From positions 4,267,629 through 4,331,628 of the forward strand of contig CP012816.1 of the NCBI GenBank assembly GCA_001936135.1: 64,000 bases of DNA. Reading direction: 5' to 3'. The DNA is from Saccharomycopsis fibuligera x Saccharomycopsis cf. fibuligera (Eukaryota; Ascomycota; Saccharomycetes; Ascoideales; Saccharomycopsidaceae). The notes under the pieces were generated by a model. That model was not told the origin of the DNA. It was given only the letters and a program-made list of their open reading frames with translations, and made no database searches. The position numbers and the translations under genes are program-made. Below, one piece after another: positions 19,288-32,882 of the stretch; position 1 is the stretch's first letter, and each line of letters opens with the position of its first letter.

Positions 19288-22260
19288 ATGGCGGTTCCTC
19301 CTTCCGTTGGCGCTCGTTTCAGACAGCGAAAGATCTCGGTGAAGCAGACGCTTCAAATCCTTAGGCAACCAGAGGTGCCAGACCTCGAGAAAGAAGATCA
19401 ACAGCGAGAACTTCAACATGTCGAGACTGGTGTTGAGAAGCACGAAGAGACCGAGGTCCACTTGCAACGTATCATGAAGATGGCGGGCGCCACCGGCGGT
19501 GCGCCAACTTCCGCCCCCGCTGCCGCTTCCGCTTCCGCTTCCGCCCCCGCTGCCGCGCCAAAGAAAGACGTGGTCTCTAAACCTCATCATCAGGATCAAG
19601 ATAAAGATCAAAAACAGCAGCAGCAGGAGCAGGAGCAACAACAGCAGCAGCAACAGCAACAACAACCACAACAGGAACAACAAGAAGAAAATAAATTTTT
19701 TATTCCAACGCCAGATGCTTCTAAGCTATGGAAAGATGCAAAGAAATATTACACAGGTAGTTACAACCTTTCCAATTCCTATTTAAAAACATCTGCAACA
19801 GTTGAAGACACCATCGGAGTGCCCTATTGTATGGATGAAGAGGATGAGGAATGGCTTAACAAATTCAATGCAAATGACAATAACAACAATAATGACGGTA
19901 ATGAAAAGAATGGGAGTCTGGCGCAGCAGCAGCAGCAGCAGCAGCAGGAGGAGGAGGAGACTAATGACAAAAAAAAATCAAAACCTCTTCTGGAAGACGA
20001 ATTTGAGTTGTTGGTGGATACTTTTGAAAGAGTCATCAATGAAAAACAGCCGTTCATTGCCATTGATCCCACTGAAATCCTTGGTTTTGATCAGATAAAA
20101 GAATATGCATTAACCCCGGACAAGACCTCGCCGACAGCTGTCAAAGATAGTTTGAAAAAAGAGATGCATGTTGACAGCCTTGTCACATTGTTAGATCCGG
20201 CCAATGCAGAAGAACAAGAAAAAAACATTAGACTGTTGGAAACTCTTTTGCAGAATTTTGGTAATGATGTGTATGCTTATTGGAAACGAAGAAGAATAGA
20301 GAGACAAGGTAAGCCTTTGACACCTCAACTCAAATTTGAAGACCCTTCCGACAAAAATAATGACGATGATCCGTTTGTGTGTTTTAGAAGAAGAGAATTT
20401 AGACAACAAAGAAAAACTAGAAAAACTGATATGCAGAGTGCTGAAAAATTGAGGAGATTGCATATTGAGCTTAAAAGTGTGAAGTTGTTAGTCTCTTTAG
20501 TTGCTCAAAGGGAACTTAAGAGACAAGAGTCCATTAAGCTTGAACGTGAAGTATTTGAAGATAGATGCCATTTTAAAAGCTTGAAACGTGAGTTAGGCAT
20601 TAAAGGCGATGAAGAAGATTTGGTTCAACACAAAAAGAAGAAAATAATTCCACCACCACCACCACCTCCTCCTCCTGTGGCTCCTCAAGCATCGCGTAAA
20701 GAAGAAGTGGTGAAGACTAAAGAAGAAAAATCTAAGAAGGAGAAAATTCCAAAAGCTCAAAAAGCGACAGTGTCACAGGAAGACCTTAAAAATGTCAAGA
20801 AACAAATGGCCACTAGTCATATTACCGCCCAGCCATATGTTAAATTGCCAGCATCCAAGATTCCGGATATGGAACTAGAAAGTGTTTCTCAGGTTTTAAT
20901 GAATAAGAACCATGCTATTGAAAGAGCTGTTAATGAGAAGCTCAGACAAAGAATGTTGAACGAAAATAATGCTGACTGGATTAACTTGACTGATGATTCC
21001 ATGAACCCTTTTTTTACTCTTTCCAATGCCCATGCCGACATCAAAGAATACAGTCATTTACCATATAGTTCTATCGTTTCTAGTTTGTTTGAAGTACAGG
21101 CAAGTAATTTCTTGAATGCTGAGCTTCACGAACATTTGCGAAATGGAAGATATGCACCGAATTCCACCATTGCCTTTGATGGGAGTAATGGGGAGAGAAT
21201 TGATCAAGATGAATTTCATAGCTTACTTGAAATTGTCACCAAAAACATACAAGACAATAATAACAATATGCAACCGGCTAATGACTTGACTAATCCAACG
21301 ATGCCAGTGGCAGCAGCAACAGCAAAAGGGATTACTAATAACAAGTATAATGCTTTTCAGCCAGAATTCTACAGTCCCTATGAGAAGGAAGGTCAACCTA
21401 ATGTGTCGGAGCCAATTTTTAGATTGAGAAAAAGAGCTGCGAGAGGTGGTAGAACAATGATTGACAGAAGAGGTTTGATTAGGAAATCTGATTTTAGATT
21501 GAGCGATTTTGTTGATTTCAATGGTGATGGTGCAACATCTGCTAATGACGAAATTGAAGATGAAAATATGCTGGATGCTCATTCTATTTATGATAATGAT
21601 GAAAATACTAATGACCTTAATGAACGTGAACTCTTGAGTAAAAGAGTTGAAAAGGAAAAAGGTATTGATGTCTACAATTCACAAATTGACAAGTATATCA
21701 GACACGATAGCCGGTGGAAGTATGATAACGATTTTCCAGAATCAATGGCGGCCAAATATGATCCCTTTGGTTCTGATCCGCTGAAACTTAATTGTATCTC
21801 TAACGATACACAATCCATTAGATTTGGTAGCATGTTGCTTTCAAAAGCTTATGAATCTTATAGAGAAGCTCAAATCCAAAGACAGCAAATGATTATTCAA
21901 AACAAAAGACGAATGCATTACTTGCAGCAGCAAAGAATACAGCAAATCACCCAAGCAAAGCAAGCAGCTTTGCAGCAGCGGCAGTTACAACAACAACAAA
22001 AACAACATCAACTACAGCAACAACAGTCACAGAAAGCACAACAGTTACAGAAAGCACAGCAGTTACAGAAAGCACAGCAGTTACAGAAAGCACAACAGTT
22101 ACAGAAAGCACAACAAAAATCTCAACAGACACAGCTGCAGAAACAACCCTCTCAACCGCCATCTTCACAGCATTCACAACAGCTGCAACAACCACAAGCA
22201 CAACAACAGCAGCAATCACAGCCGCAATCACAGCCGCAACAACAACAAACCGTTGGTTGA
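19288..22260 (+). CDS. EPL1: Enhancer of polycomb homologue, NuA4 subunit Epl1
   Basis: Scaffold of the Piccolo core (Esa1, Yng2, Epl1, Eaf6) of the NuA4 histone acetyltransferase, acting in nuclear chromatin. The conserved N-terminal motif is clear: RFRQRKISVKQTLQILR, then LQHVETGVEKHEE, then after a Gln-rich insert IPTPDASKLWKDA and IGVPYCMDEEDEEWL. The C-terminal enhancer-of-polycomb part is marked by NDTQSIRFGSMLLSKAYE. I prefer the second ATG (MAVPPSVGARFRQRK, 990 residues) to the one at 19276, since it sits closer to the family start. Low-complexity inserts include Gln runs, an Asn run, a nine-proline run and a C-terminal QKAQQL repeat. These make it longer than the yeast protein (about 830). 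A 42-base T-run lies 210 bases after the stop. Confidence 0.93.
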   Translation: MAVPPSVGARFRQRKISVKQTLQILRQPEVPDLEKEDQQRELQHVETGVEKHEETEVHLQRIMKMAGATGGAPTSAPAAASASASAPAAAPKKDVVSKPHHQDQDKDQKQQQQEQEQQQQQQQQQQPQQEQQEENKFFIPTPDASKLWKDAKKYYTGSYNLSNSYLKTSATVEDTIGVPYCMDEEDEEWLNKFNANDNNNNNDGNEKNGSLAQQQQQQQQEEEETNDKKKSKPLLEDEFELLVDTFERVINEKQPFIAIDPTEILGFDQIKEYALTPDKTSPTAVKDSLKKEMHVDSLVTLLDPANAEEQEKNIRLLETLLQNFGNDVYAYWKRRRIERQGKPLTPQLKFEDPSDKNNDDDPFVCFRRREFRQQRKTRKTDMQSAEKLRRLHIELKSVKLLVSLVAQRELKRQESIKLEREVFEDRCHFKSLKRELGIKGDEEDLVQHKKKKIIPPPPPPPPPVAPQASRKEEVVKTKEEKSKKEKIPKAQKATVSQEDLKNVKKQMATSHITAQPYVKLPASKIPDMELESVSQVLMNKNHAIERAVNEKLRQRMLNENNADWINLTDDSMNPFFTLSNAHADIKEYSHLPYSSIVSSLFEVQASNFLNAELHEHLRNGRYAPNSTIAFDGSNGERIDQDEFHSLLEIVTKNIQDNNNNMQPANDLTNPTMPVAAATAKGITNNKYNAFQPEFYSPYEKEGQPNVSEPIFRLRKRAARGGRTMIDRRGLIRKSDFRLSDFVDFNGDGATSANDEIEDENMLDAHSIYDNDENTNDLNERELLSKRVEKEKGIDVYNSQIDKYIRHDSRWKYDNDFPESMAAKYDPFGSDPLKLNCISNDTQSIRFGSMLLSKAYESYREAQIQRQQMIIQNKRRMHYLQQQRIQQITQAKQAALQQRQLQQQQKQHQLQQQQSQKAQQLQKAQQLQKAQQLQKAQQLQKAQQKSQQTQLQKQPSQPPSSQHSQQLQQPQAQQQQQSQPQSQPQQQQTVG
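22031..22115 (+). repeat. 18-bp minisatellite coding for QKAQQL in EPL1
   Basis: Five tandem copies of an 18-base unit (ACAGAAAGCACARCAGTT, R = A or G) in the Gln-rich C-terminus. Being a multiple of three, it can gain or lose units without breaking the frame. Confidence 0.85.
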
Positions 22261-22466
22261 TTAGACATATTCACTTCATGATTTTCTGTGTATTAATATT
22301 TATTGGCCCTTTTTTAAATGGCATTTATGCATCAGAAGAGCCTTGTACATTATGATGACTTTTTTTTTTGAAATTATTAGTCTTTACTTCGCTTTTTTTA
22401 ATTTTTTTTTTTTCTGATTTTTTGATTTTGTTTAGTTTTTCAATTTTAGGTTCTATTATCTTTTAG

Positions 22467-22468
<2 letters not shown>

Positions 22469-22510
<42 letters not shown>
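22469..22510. repeat. T-run of 42 bases
   Basis: Uninterrupted T homopolymer downstream of EPL1 on its coding strand. Length in the assembly may not be exact. Confidence 0.9.
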
Positions 22511-23476
22511 CCTTTTCTCCTCACTAATCCTTCTGGTTCACGACATTGTTCTTGTTTATTGATTTTTAAAGTTTTGGTTCCCTCTCCAATGATGACGTTT
22601 TTTATCGTGTTTGATGTTTTTGACGCCTAATGTTGGTTGTTTGATATAAGTTTCCAACTTCTTAGTCTATGTTTTCTTGGTATCTCGTTTTTTGGTTTTA
22701 TGGTTTCTTGTTTTCTGCACTCTTGCTAGAATACCTTTCAATCTTTCGCAACGAGCTATTAATGTATTTAGGACGCAAACGGACACACTATGGGACTACT
22801 TGTACATCTGAATACTTAATCCTAGGAAACTAATTGCAGGCAAGTATCAGCAAAAAGATAAAGATTGGATCAAGTATTCGGGGGAGACTTGGTACGTAAA
22901 TGGTGGGGGCTATTTAGGGAAAGGTTTGGCGTTTGTGTAAAAAAATTTAAACTTAAATCTGGTAACTAAGAAAAGGGACCCATACAAAGCGCTACTCATT
23001 TATAATTGGGCCGGCAAGAGCTGGAACAGGGGCAAACTTCTTTTACTAATGAATGAGTCGAAAAAATTTTTTGTATGAATTTTCGTAAGATAGTGACTAG
23101 GTTGAAGTTGGTCACAATGTCTGGATGGTGACTTAAGCGTTGCCTCCCTCCAAATGAAAAACGTGCAAAACCTAATTTTACGAGAGATTTGGCCCTTTTC
23201 TTATTGTATTCCCTCGTGTGTATACTACAAGATAACGAGAAAAGGTTATAGTAACGAATGTAATAATAATAACAATTATAAACAGTGGAAATAAATGGAA
23301 AGTATAAAAGAATAGAAAAAGGCGAAAAATGGAAAAAAATAGAAAAAATTTAAAAAATTTAAAATATTTAAAACAAAGACAAAGATAAAGACAAAGAAAA
23401 GTGATGTAGTGAAACTGAAAAAACAAGAAAACTGATTGGTTAAAGAAAAAGAATAAATGCCCGTCACTATCAAATT

Positions 23477-23482
23477 AAAAAA

Positions 23483-23514
<32 letters not shown>

Positions 23515-23556
23515 AACTACCAAGAAGAATATACACTAAACATTTCTCAGTTGCCG

Positions 23557-23601
<45 letters not shown>

Positions 23602-23612
23602 TTTTTTTTTTT
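23477..23612. repeat. Simple-sequence cluster: A-run, TC repeat, T-run
   Basis: A-run at 23477-23516 broken by one G, then a TC dinucleotide repeat at 23559-23592 (17 units), then 20 T at 23593-23612. It lies just beyond the stop codon of MNN9. Confidence 0.9.
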
Positions 23613-23720
23613 CTTTTTATTATTATTATTATTGTTGTTGTTTGTTATTTTATGATTTTTTTTCTTGCTTTGAATTTAACCTATTCTTTTCCTTGAAATG
23701 CAACATGGTTTAGGAATAAC

Positions 23721-26608
<2,888 letters not shown>

Positions 26609-26926
26609 CTAGTCTTTGTTTTGCAACTCAGTAAGTTTCTCCTTGGCAGCCTCCAAAGATATGTTGTCCACCATATACAGTAGCGCCACCAAATATCTAC
26701 CCTGAAAGTTGAAGCCACTAAGATGTTCAATTGCTAACTTGGAAGCCTTCAAGTCGTCATATACCACAAAGCAATTACCCTTCAAATGACTTTCTGTTCC
26801 TCTGCGGATCTGTATCACGCTCCCAAATTTAGAGCAAAGAGAATATATGTCCGCTGGATTTGCCTCAAATGGAAGATTTTTAAGAAGAACTATTGGAAAC
26901 TCTGTTCTCGGCTGGCGAGAAGACAT
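26609..26926 (-). CDS. SF3B6/p14-like RRM protein of the U2 snRNP
   Basis: 105-residue protein made of one RNA-recognition motif. It resembles SF3B6 (p14), the SF3b subunit that lies at the pre-mRNA branch site in the U2 snRNP. RNP2 is IVLLKNLP (12-19) and RNP1 is KGNCFVVY (49-56). The block AIEHLSGFNFQGRYLVALLY closely follows the p14 block that ends HLSGFN...RYLVVLYY, which sets it apart from other small RRMs. S. cerevisiae has no p14, so its presence here is informative. Human p14 has Tyr22 in RNP2 touching the branch adenosine; the aligned residue is Leu14 here. An Ist3/Snu17 homologue is the alternative, less likely because the flanking segments do not fit. Start is the first ATG. Confidence 0.75.
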   Translation of the reverse strand: MSSRQPRTEFPIVLLKNLPFEANPADIYSLCSKFGSVIQIRRGTESHLKGNCFVVYDDLKASKLAIEHLSGFNFQGRYLVALLYMVDNISLEAAKEKLTELQNKD

Positions 26927-27626
26927 ATTTGTGATATTGATGTTGATATAATATAAGCGCTAGTACTCTGTAGAACACTGAAAGCAAAAACCTTAAAGAC
27001 TATTCTAGTATCGGACTTAGCTGAGTGCAGTTCTATTAAAATATGAGTTTCAAGCTATAAATGTATCGGTCTTGGATCAGTGATAGGCCTTGCGATTGAT
27101 GTTAAATGGCTGATGGGCAATGAGCTTATACAATCAAAACTGGTACACACAACAGATACAGTGCGAATCCTAATCAGGTGGATGCTATATACAAGTCTTG
27201 TTTCTAAAGGGCTTAATAAAGCTTCAATAACAAAGGTGTCGTTACTATTAGCGCAAAAAGACAAAGTTAATAATTATGTTTTATCTTAGCAGAAACGTAT
27301 GTTAAAATTAACAGCAGCAATTCAAGCTCCTTTTCTAGAATCATCTCTGCTGCGCTGAAAGGATAAATGATTCCCATTTGAGTGCCTTCCGCTCGTTTTG
27401 CTGATCATCGTTAACAAGCTTCCCATTGCCATGTCCATGTCATGTGCACAGCCGGGCAATGGTGGGAAAAACAGAAAAAAAATTCCAAATCAACGACTTT
27501 TCAAAACATAGAAAAAAATGTATCGAAAAATAGGGCAGGTAGAAGACACTGTTGAAGGCGTTTTCTCTCAAAAGATTCTAATTGAGCAGATTATTTTGTC
27601 AAATAGAAGCATAACATAGAACTACA
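26927..27626. other. Divergent promoter region, SF3B6-like gene / CCT5
   Basis: About 700 bases. An open frame at 27080-27289 and its antisense partner have no recognisable product. An A-rich stretch lies 70-160 bases upstream of CCT5. Nothing else seen. Confidence 0.5.
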
Positions 27627-29339
27627 ATGGCACAGTTTAATCCACAATCATTGGACATGGCCAATGCCATTGTTGCCCAGGATGAAATGGGTAACCCATT
27701 TATTATTGTCAGAGATCAAGGCAAAAAACAAAGAAGTCATGGTATTGAAGCCACGAAGTCCCACATCATTGCCGCTAGATCAGTGGCCTCTATTATCAAA
27801 ACAAGTTTGGGCCCAAGAGGCCTTGACAAAATCCTTGTTTCTCCAGATGGCGAAATCACAATTACCAACGATGGTGCCACGATTCTATCCCAAATGCAAA
27901 TTGATAATCAGATCGCCAAGCTTTTGGTAGAATTGTCCAAGTCGCAGGATGACGAAGTTGGCGATGGTACCACCGGTGTTGTGGTGCTCGCCAGCGCTTT
28001 GCTTGATCAAGCATTGGAATTGATTGACAAAGGCATTCATCCAATCAAAGTGGCAAACGGTTTTGATGAAGCTTGTAAAGTCGCCATTGCTCATTTGGAC
28101 GAAATCGCTGATGAAGTGAAAATACCAAAAAGATATGTCAAGAATCAACAAAGTTCAAGTGGTAACAGTTCTGCCTCAGTAGGTGATGTGGAAGATGGTG
28201 ATGATTTGTTCAAAGCATCAAAGACGTCTTTGGGTTCCAAGATTGTTAGCAAGTTCCACAACCAATTTGCTCAAATGGCTGTTGATGCCGTTTTGTCTGT
28301 TGCTGATTTAGAAAGAAAAGATGTTGATTTTGAGTTAATCAAGGTTGAAGGTAAAGTTGGTGGCTCTTTGAATGATTCTAAATTGATCCATGGTGTTATA
28401 ATTGATAAAGAATTTTCCCACCCACAGATGCCTAAACAAGTTGAAGATGCTAAAATTGCTATTCTTACATGTCCATTTGAACCGCCAAAACCAAAAACTA
28501 AACACAAGTTAGAAATTGATAACGTGGATGAATTTAAAGTTTTACAAAAATATGAGCAAGAAAAATTCAAAGAGATGATTGATTTCTTGAAGAAAGCAGG
28601 TGCTAACTTGGTGCTTTGCCAGTGGGGTTTCGATGATGAAGCCAATCATCTTTTGCTTCAAAATGAAGTTCCTGCAGTGAGATGGGTTGGTGGCCCAGAA
28701 ATTGAATTAATTGCTATTGCTACTAATGGTAGAATTGTTCCGAGATTCGAAGACTTGAGCGAAGCTAAATTAGGTCATGCCGGCTTAGTGAAAGAGATTG
28801 AGTTTGGTACTACCAAAGACAAAATGCTTGTCATTGAAAAGTGTAGCAATGTCAAGGCAGCAACTGTCTTTGTCAGAGGCTCTAATAAGATGATTGTTGA
28901 TGAGTCTATAAGAGCGATCCATGATTCTATATGTGTCGTCAGAAACTTAATCAAAGATAACCGTGTGATTTACGGTGGTGGTGCTGCTGAGTTATCCATG
29001 TCTATTGCTGTTCAAGATGAAAGTGATAAAAGAAAGGGTATTGATCAATATGCATTCAAGGCTTTCGCTGATGCATTGGACTCTGTGCCAATGACTTTGG
29101 CAGAAAACTCTGGTTTGAACAGTATCGAAACATTAACAGAGTTAAAGGCTAGACATGTTAAAGAGAAAAACAGTCATTTGGGTGTTGACTGTTTGGGTAA
29201 AGGCAGCAACGATATGAAAGAATTGTTTGTCATTGATCCGTTAATCAGTAAGAAACAACAAGTGTTGTTGGCTACCCAATTGAGTAGAATGATTTTGAAA
29301 ATCAATGATGTGATAATTAGTGGAAATGACGCATACTAG
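27627..29339 (+). CDS. CCT5: TRiC/CCT chaperonin epsilon subunit
   Basis: 570-residue subunit of the eight-membered cytosolic chaperonin that folds actin, tubulin and many WD40 proteins with ATP. The N-terminus [11 protein letters not shown]-like block ([16 protein letters not shown]) is specific to the epsilon subunit. Group II chaperonin signatures are complete: [23 protein letters not shown] and the catalytic DGTTG at residues 113-117. GGGAAE and the final [17 protein letters not shown] also fit. The stretch about 168-192 ([21 protein letters not shown]) is a small hydrophilic insertion relative to the yeast protein (562 residues). I found no CTG codon in the reading frame. First ATG agrees with the family. 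Confidence 0.97.
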   Translation: MAQFNPQSLDMANAIVAQDEMGNPFIIVRDQGKKQRSHGIEATKSHIIAARSVASIIKTSLGPRGLDKILVSPDGEITITNDGATILSQMQIDNQIAKLLVELSKSQDDEVGDGTTGVVVLASALLDQALELIDKGIHPIKVANGFDEACKVAIAHLDEIADEVKIPKRYVKNQQSSSGNSSASVGDVEDGDDLFKASKTSLGSKIVSKFHNQFAQMAVDAVLSVADLERKDVDFELIKVEGKVGGSLNDSKLIHGVIIDKEFSHPQMPKQVEDAKIAILTCPFEPPKPKTKHKLEIDNVDEFKVLQKYEQEKFKEMIDFLKKAGANLVLCQWGFDDEANHLLLQNEVPAVRWVGGPEIELIAIATNGRIVPRFEDLSEAKLGHAGLVKEIEFGTTKDKMLVIEKCSNVKAATVFVRGSNKMIVDESIRAIHDSICVVRNLIKDNRVIYGGGAAELSMSIAVQDESDKRKGIDQYAFKAFADALDSVPMTLAENSGLNSIETLTELKARHVKEKNSHLGVDCLGKGSNDMKELFVIDPLISKKQQVLLATQLSRMILKINDVIISGNDAY

Positions 29340-29479
29340 TTTCTCTCGGTAGTTTAGTTCTTAATTTTTCTTACTTTTGTTCTTACTAATATATTAAATC
29401 TGCTTTAATATCTGTTTATCAAAGGCGGAGAATTAGTACTGTAGTGGAGTATGAAGTACATGTTACAAACTAAGAGATG

Positions 29480-29580
29480 TGTAGTGGGACTAACTGGTAG
29501 ATCGAATTACTTATTTACGATTGAATAGAAAACAGCGAACACTCATGGTTTAACAGTCAAGTTTCAAGGAGTGATGATAA
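29480..29580 (+). repeat. Dispersed ~110-bp repeat, copy 2 (divergent)
   Basis: The most diverged of the five copies. It keeps TGTAGTGG, GTAGATCGAATTACTT, AACAGCGAACACTCATGGTTTAA and AAGGAGTGATGATAAG in the right order. Oriented like CLP1, about 390 bases before it. Confidence 0.45.
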
Positions 29581-29742
29581 GTAATAATATATTTCATAGA
29601 CAAGAAGAAAATGACCACCACTTATTGTCTAGGTCTTAAGCATTGGACATTGGAAGTAACAAAGGAAAGAGGTGTAGGTAAACTGATCGTAGACCATGCT
29701 GCAATGGTGGTTTAAATTTATATAATTTATTTCGTTGTGATG

Positions 29743-29750
29743 TCACGTGA
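29743..29750. promoter_or_regulatory. TCACGTGA palindrome upstream of CLP1
   Basis: Perfect eight-base palindrome around CACGTG, 222 bases before the CLP1 start. This is the classic Cbf1-type site. Motif evidence only. Confidence 0.4.
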
Positions 29751-29971
29751 TATGTCCTTCTTTTTTTTTATTCTGATGTTCTATATATATGTAGAACACA
29801 GTTATTACCCTTATTATTCTAAGCCGTATGTATTACCTTGCGAGAGTATTGAGCTAAAAATACAGAATTGTTGTGCTATAGCACCGACTATTAAGATAAT
29901 TCTAAATTCAAGATAAATCAAGCTTTGGCTCGATTGGTGGTTTGGTAAAAACTAATATAAAACCTACTAGT

Positions 29972-31522
29972 ATGGATTTCCAGTCATCAAAAACGGATAC
30001 TCAAATAAAGCTACAAGCAGGATCTGAATGGCGATTTGAGGTCGACTTCACTCAAGAATTGACAGTCAAGGTTTTATCTGGTATTGTGGAAATCAACGGA
30101 ACCGAGCTTCCCAACAACATTGAATTTAAGTTTAAAGGAATCAAGTCTTCAGTATTTGCATACCAAGATGCATTGATTCAATTCCATGGAACATTGTCGT
30201 CAGAGTACGTCTCCGAAGAAAGCGTGATGAACCAGTATGTGGCACTTCATATGGCGTTACAAAACTATAGAAACCAAGTGAAACAACAAATTTCAACAAA
30301 GGACACATCCACTATCAAGGCGCCTCGTGTTCTTATTGTCGGACCAAAGGACTCTGGGAAAACTACCTTGGCCAAAGTGCTTGCCAGTTATGCGGTTAAG
30401 ATGGATAGTTTGCCAATGCTCGTCAATTTAAACCCGGCAGAGGGTGTTTATACCGTTCCTGGAGCACTTAGTGCCGTTGTTATCAACGACATATTTGATG
30501 TTGAGCAGGGGTGGGGTCATTCAATTTTGAGCGGGGCCTCGGTTTTCCATCCAACCCAACCAGCGGTAAGTTTCTATGGATACGAGCACATCAATATTAA
30601 TCCAAAATATTTCAAATATTGTTACAGCCAATTAGCTAAAGTAGTGGAAGCTAGAATAAATGAGGACGAGGTAGTGCGAAGCTCGGGAATTATTATTGAC
30701 ACGCCGCCATTAAGCAACAAAAATTTCAACGTGATCGAGGATTTAGTGGATCGTTTTCAAATTAATGTGGTGATAGTTCTAGGTAATGAAAGATTATTTA
30801 TTGACGTTAAGAAAAGGTTTTCAACTAAAATTAATGAAAAACCAGGAGATCCAGATTTTTTTAATATCTTGAAAATTGGTAAATCGGGTGGCTGTGTAGA
30901 AAAAGATGAAGCATTTATTAGAGCCCAACAGCAACAACAAATCAAGCAATATTTTTATGGTGAAAGAAAATCTGTGTTGAGTCCTTACACAATTACCTTT
31001 GTTGATTATGAAAAAATTAACGTTTATAAAATAAATGAGAGCGGTAAAGACCTGTCAGGACCAGAAGACCCAAATAATGTTGATGTTTCTTCCGTGTTGC
31101 CAATAGGCGAAGGAGTAGATGAAGAAGAGCGGAAAATGTTGCAAGAATTGAAGCAATCTTCTGCTGATTCGGCAGCTGCTAGAGGTGACAAGACCAACTC
31201 TAGTAGCAAAGATGAAAACACAAAAAGCCAGTCCGGTACCGCTGCTTCTGAGGATAGCAATACTTCAGTTGATGAGATGGTAGATTCCAGCTTAGCTGAA
31301 AAAATAGAGCCAGCTTCTTCATATCTACAAAACTCCGTGATTGCTTTTGTACATGCTAACAAGGGTGAACCATTGAAAGACATATTGTCTTCTGGTGTTA
31401 TGTGCTTTGGGTACGTTAGTGAGGCCAATGATACAAAGAAGAAAATTAATGTATTGTTACCTGTTCAAGCTAATTTTCCAAATAAAGTTATATTGTTAGG
31501 TGGATTTAGATATGTTGACTAA
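29972..31522 (+). CDS. CLP1: mRNA cleavage factor IA subunit Clp1
   Basis: 516-residue subunit of cleavage and polyadenylation factor CF IA, which bridges Pcf11 and the cleavage factor in mRNA 3'-end formation. The N-terminal beta domain (EWRFEVDFTQELTVKVLSG, then GTELPNN) matches Clp1. The central nucleotide-binding domain carries the P-loop GPKDSGKTT at 124-132 and LPMLVNLNPAEGVYTVPG. In yeast Clp1 ATP is bound but not hydrolysed, unlike the human RNA kinase. The loop before the C-terminal domain is longer than usual, Ser/Asp-rich and likely disordered (about 380-440). The ATG at 29972 is used: the open frame extends ten codons further upstream but only through a TTG. S. cerevisiae Clp1 is 445 residues, so the extra length is mostly this loop. 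Confidence 0.93.
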   Translation: MDFQSSKTDTQIKLQAGSEWRFEVDFTQELTVKVLSGIVEINGTELPNNIEFKFKGIKSSVFAYQDALIQFHGTLSSEYVSEESVMNQYVALHMALQNYRNQVKQQISTKDTSTIKAPRVLIVGPKDSGKTTLAKVLASYAVKMDSLPMLVNLNPAEGVYTVPGALSAVVINDIFDVEQGWGHSILSGASVFHPTQPAVSFYGYEHININPKYFKYCYSQLAKVVEARINEDEVVRSSGIIIDTPPLSNKNFNVIEDLVDRFQINVVIVLGNERLFIDVKKRFSTKINEKPGDPDFFNILKIGKSGGCVEKDEAFIRAQQQQQIKQYFYGERKSVLSPYTITFVDYEKINVYKINESGKDLSGPEDPNNVDVSSVLPIGEGVDEEERKMLQELKQSSADSAAARGDKTNSSSKDENTKSQSGTAASEDSNTSVDEMVDSSLAEKIEPASSYLQNSVIAFVHANKGEPLKDILSSGVMCFGYVSEANDTKKKINVLLPVQANFPNKVILLGGFRYVD

Positions 31523-32230
31523 GTATGATTAATTATGTTGAACCAAATATTAATGTTTTATTTCACCCATTAAATTTTTATCTAGACGTTTACAGCAATG
31601 CCGATTTGTCAAGAGGATTGTCATTTTATAGTTGTTTCATAAAAATAATTTTTGTCAAATAATTTGTTTTCGAAGCTTCTGTGAAGGTACAAATATTGAT
31701 TATATGTTTCTTCCAATTTGCTTTAAAAAATGGGAATATAATTTTTGGATAAAAATATTCGCATTTGTAATGATTTTACTCTTTCTGTTCTTTCAAAATA
31801 TCTGACGACTGTGCTTGCGTATGCTAAAAACATAAATGCTCTGCTTTCATTTGTGTTTAATTTTTGATGCGGCTACAATAAACCTTTCATTTGAAAAAAG
31901 CTGATGAAATTTTTATCACTATATAGGATTTATATACGCACATTTGGCGATTTTGAAACTATGGATCTTGACCAATGTGATGATCTTCACTATATTACTT
32001 ACTGAATTGAAGACTCTGTTAAATTCAAGACCAACCTCAAAGACAGAATACCTGCTACCAGGTACAAAAGACAACTTAAAAGTTCTGATCACTTCGGTAT
32101 ATTCCCAATGCACGCCTACTAGCTATTCATCCTAAATAATAAGCATTCAAACTTACCCAAACATCTTCAATTGTAAATTCGTTTAAATTAACCGAAAACA
32201 GTAATAGTTTACTAAAACACTTAACTGGTA

Positions 32231-32335
32231 AGGTGTGGTAGTTGCTGAATTAAGCGATAATGTGTTCAGTATTTACAAACTAGAAAAGAACAGCGCTCAC
32301 TTCAGGTTAGTTATTCAACCCAGAATGGTCGAAGT
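32231..32335 (+). repeat. Dispersed ~110-bp repeat, copy 3
   Basis: Shares AAGCGATAATG, AACAGCGCTCACTTCAGGTTA and GGTCGAAGTA with the other copies. Oriented like ERG26, about 550 bases before it. Confidence 0.55.
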
Positions 32336-32807
32336 ATACTAAAAGGAACTCTGCAGAGCAGTACAAATATGGAAACATGTATTAATAATCAGAAGAAATC
32401 AATAGAGGCTTTTAAATAGAATCAGATAGAAAATTGGAAAATATGTTACGATGACAATACCAAGGTTTAGAGTATTTAATGTATTGATTGTATACTTTAT
32501 GTTGCATCTTTAAAGAGTATTTCTTCTCACTGAAATTTCCCTAACATTTTGTGTTTAATATTTCCAACTTTACATTCAAACCTAAATTTTTACAACTATC
32601 CCATTGAATATGACAATTCTGTAGTATAACATAAACAGGTGCCTCAGGAAACATTATAGACAAGAGAGAAAGAAACCTCAAGTTGCATATACCGTGGCGT
32701 TGGTCATAAACTTTTATGCAGGTAATCTAACGAGCTGGCAGAAAGTTAAACGAGACAGAAAAAATGAACCGCTAAAAGGCAACATGCGACTTTTACAAGT
32801 GCAACCA

Positions 32808-32815
32808 TATAAAAA
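32808..32815 (+). promoter_or_regulatory. TATA box of ERG26
   Basis: TATAAAAA 75 bases before the start codon. This is close to the ATG, so the 5' leader should be short. Confidence 0.4.
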
Positions 32816-32882
32816 TCAGTAGAATATTACTGTTTGTTCTGCCTTACTGATCATATCAGATTTTTAACAGATAATAATTAAA

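Larger units (their letters stand above)
22261..23720. other. Convergent spacer between EPL1 and MNN9
   Basis: About 1.46 kb with no gene seen. It is rich in simple sequence: a 42-base T-run (22469-22510), an A-run, a TC satellite and a second T-run at the right end. Small open frames within A- or T-runs are not genes. Confidence 0.6.
29340..29971. other. Spacer between CCT5 and CLP1
   Basis: About 630 bases between genes on the same strand. It holds copy 2 of the dispersed repeat and an E-box (TCACGTGA). A TATA-like TATATATA lies near 29782. No gene seen. Confidence 0.5.
31523..32882. other. Spacer between CLP1 and ERG26
   Basis: About 1.36 kb, AT-rich, with copy 3 of the dispersed repeat and, at the right end, the ERG26 promoter with its TATA box. 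The overlapping frames near 31919-32135 on both strands are short and unlike any protein. Confidence 0.5.

Noticed and set aside
22599-22605. ATGATGA word as a C/D snoRNA C-box
   Set aside because: No D-box (CTGA) within the usual distance and no terminal stem.
29942-29971. Upstream extension of CLP1
   Set aside because: It begins with TTG and adds ten codons unlike the family. The ATG at 29972 fits.
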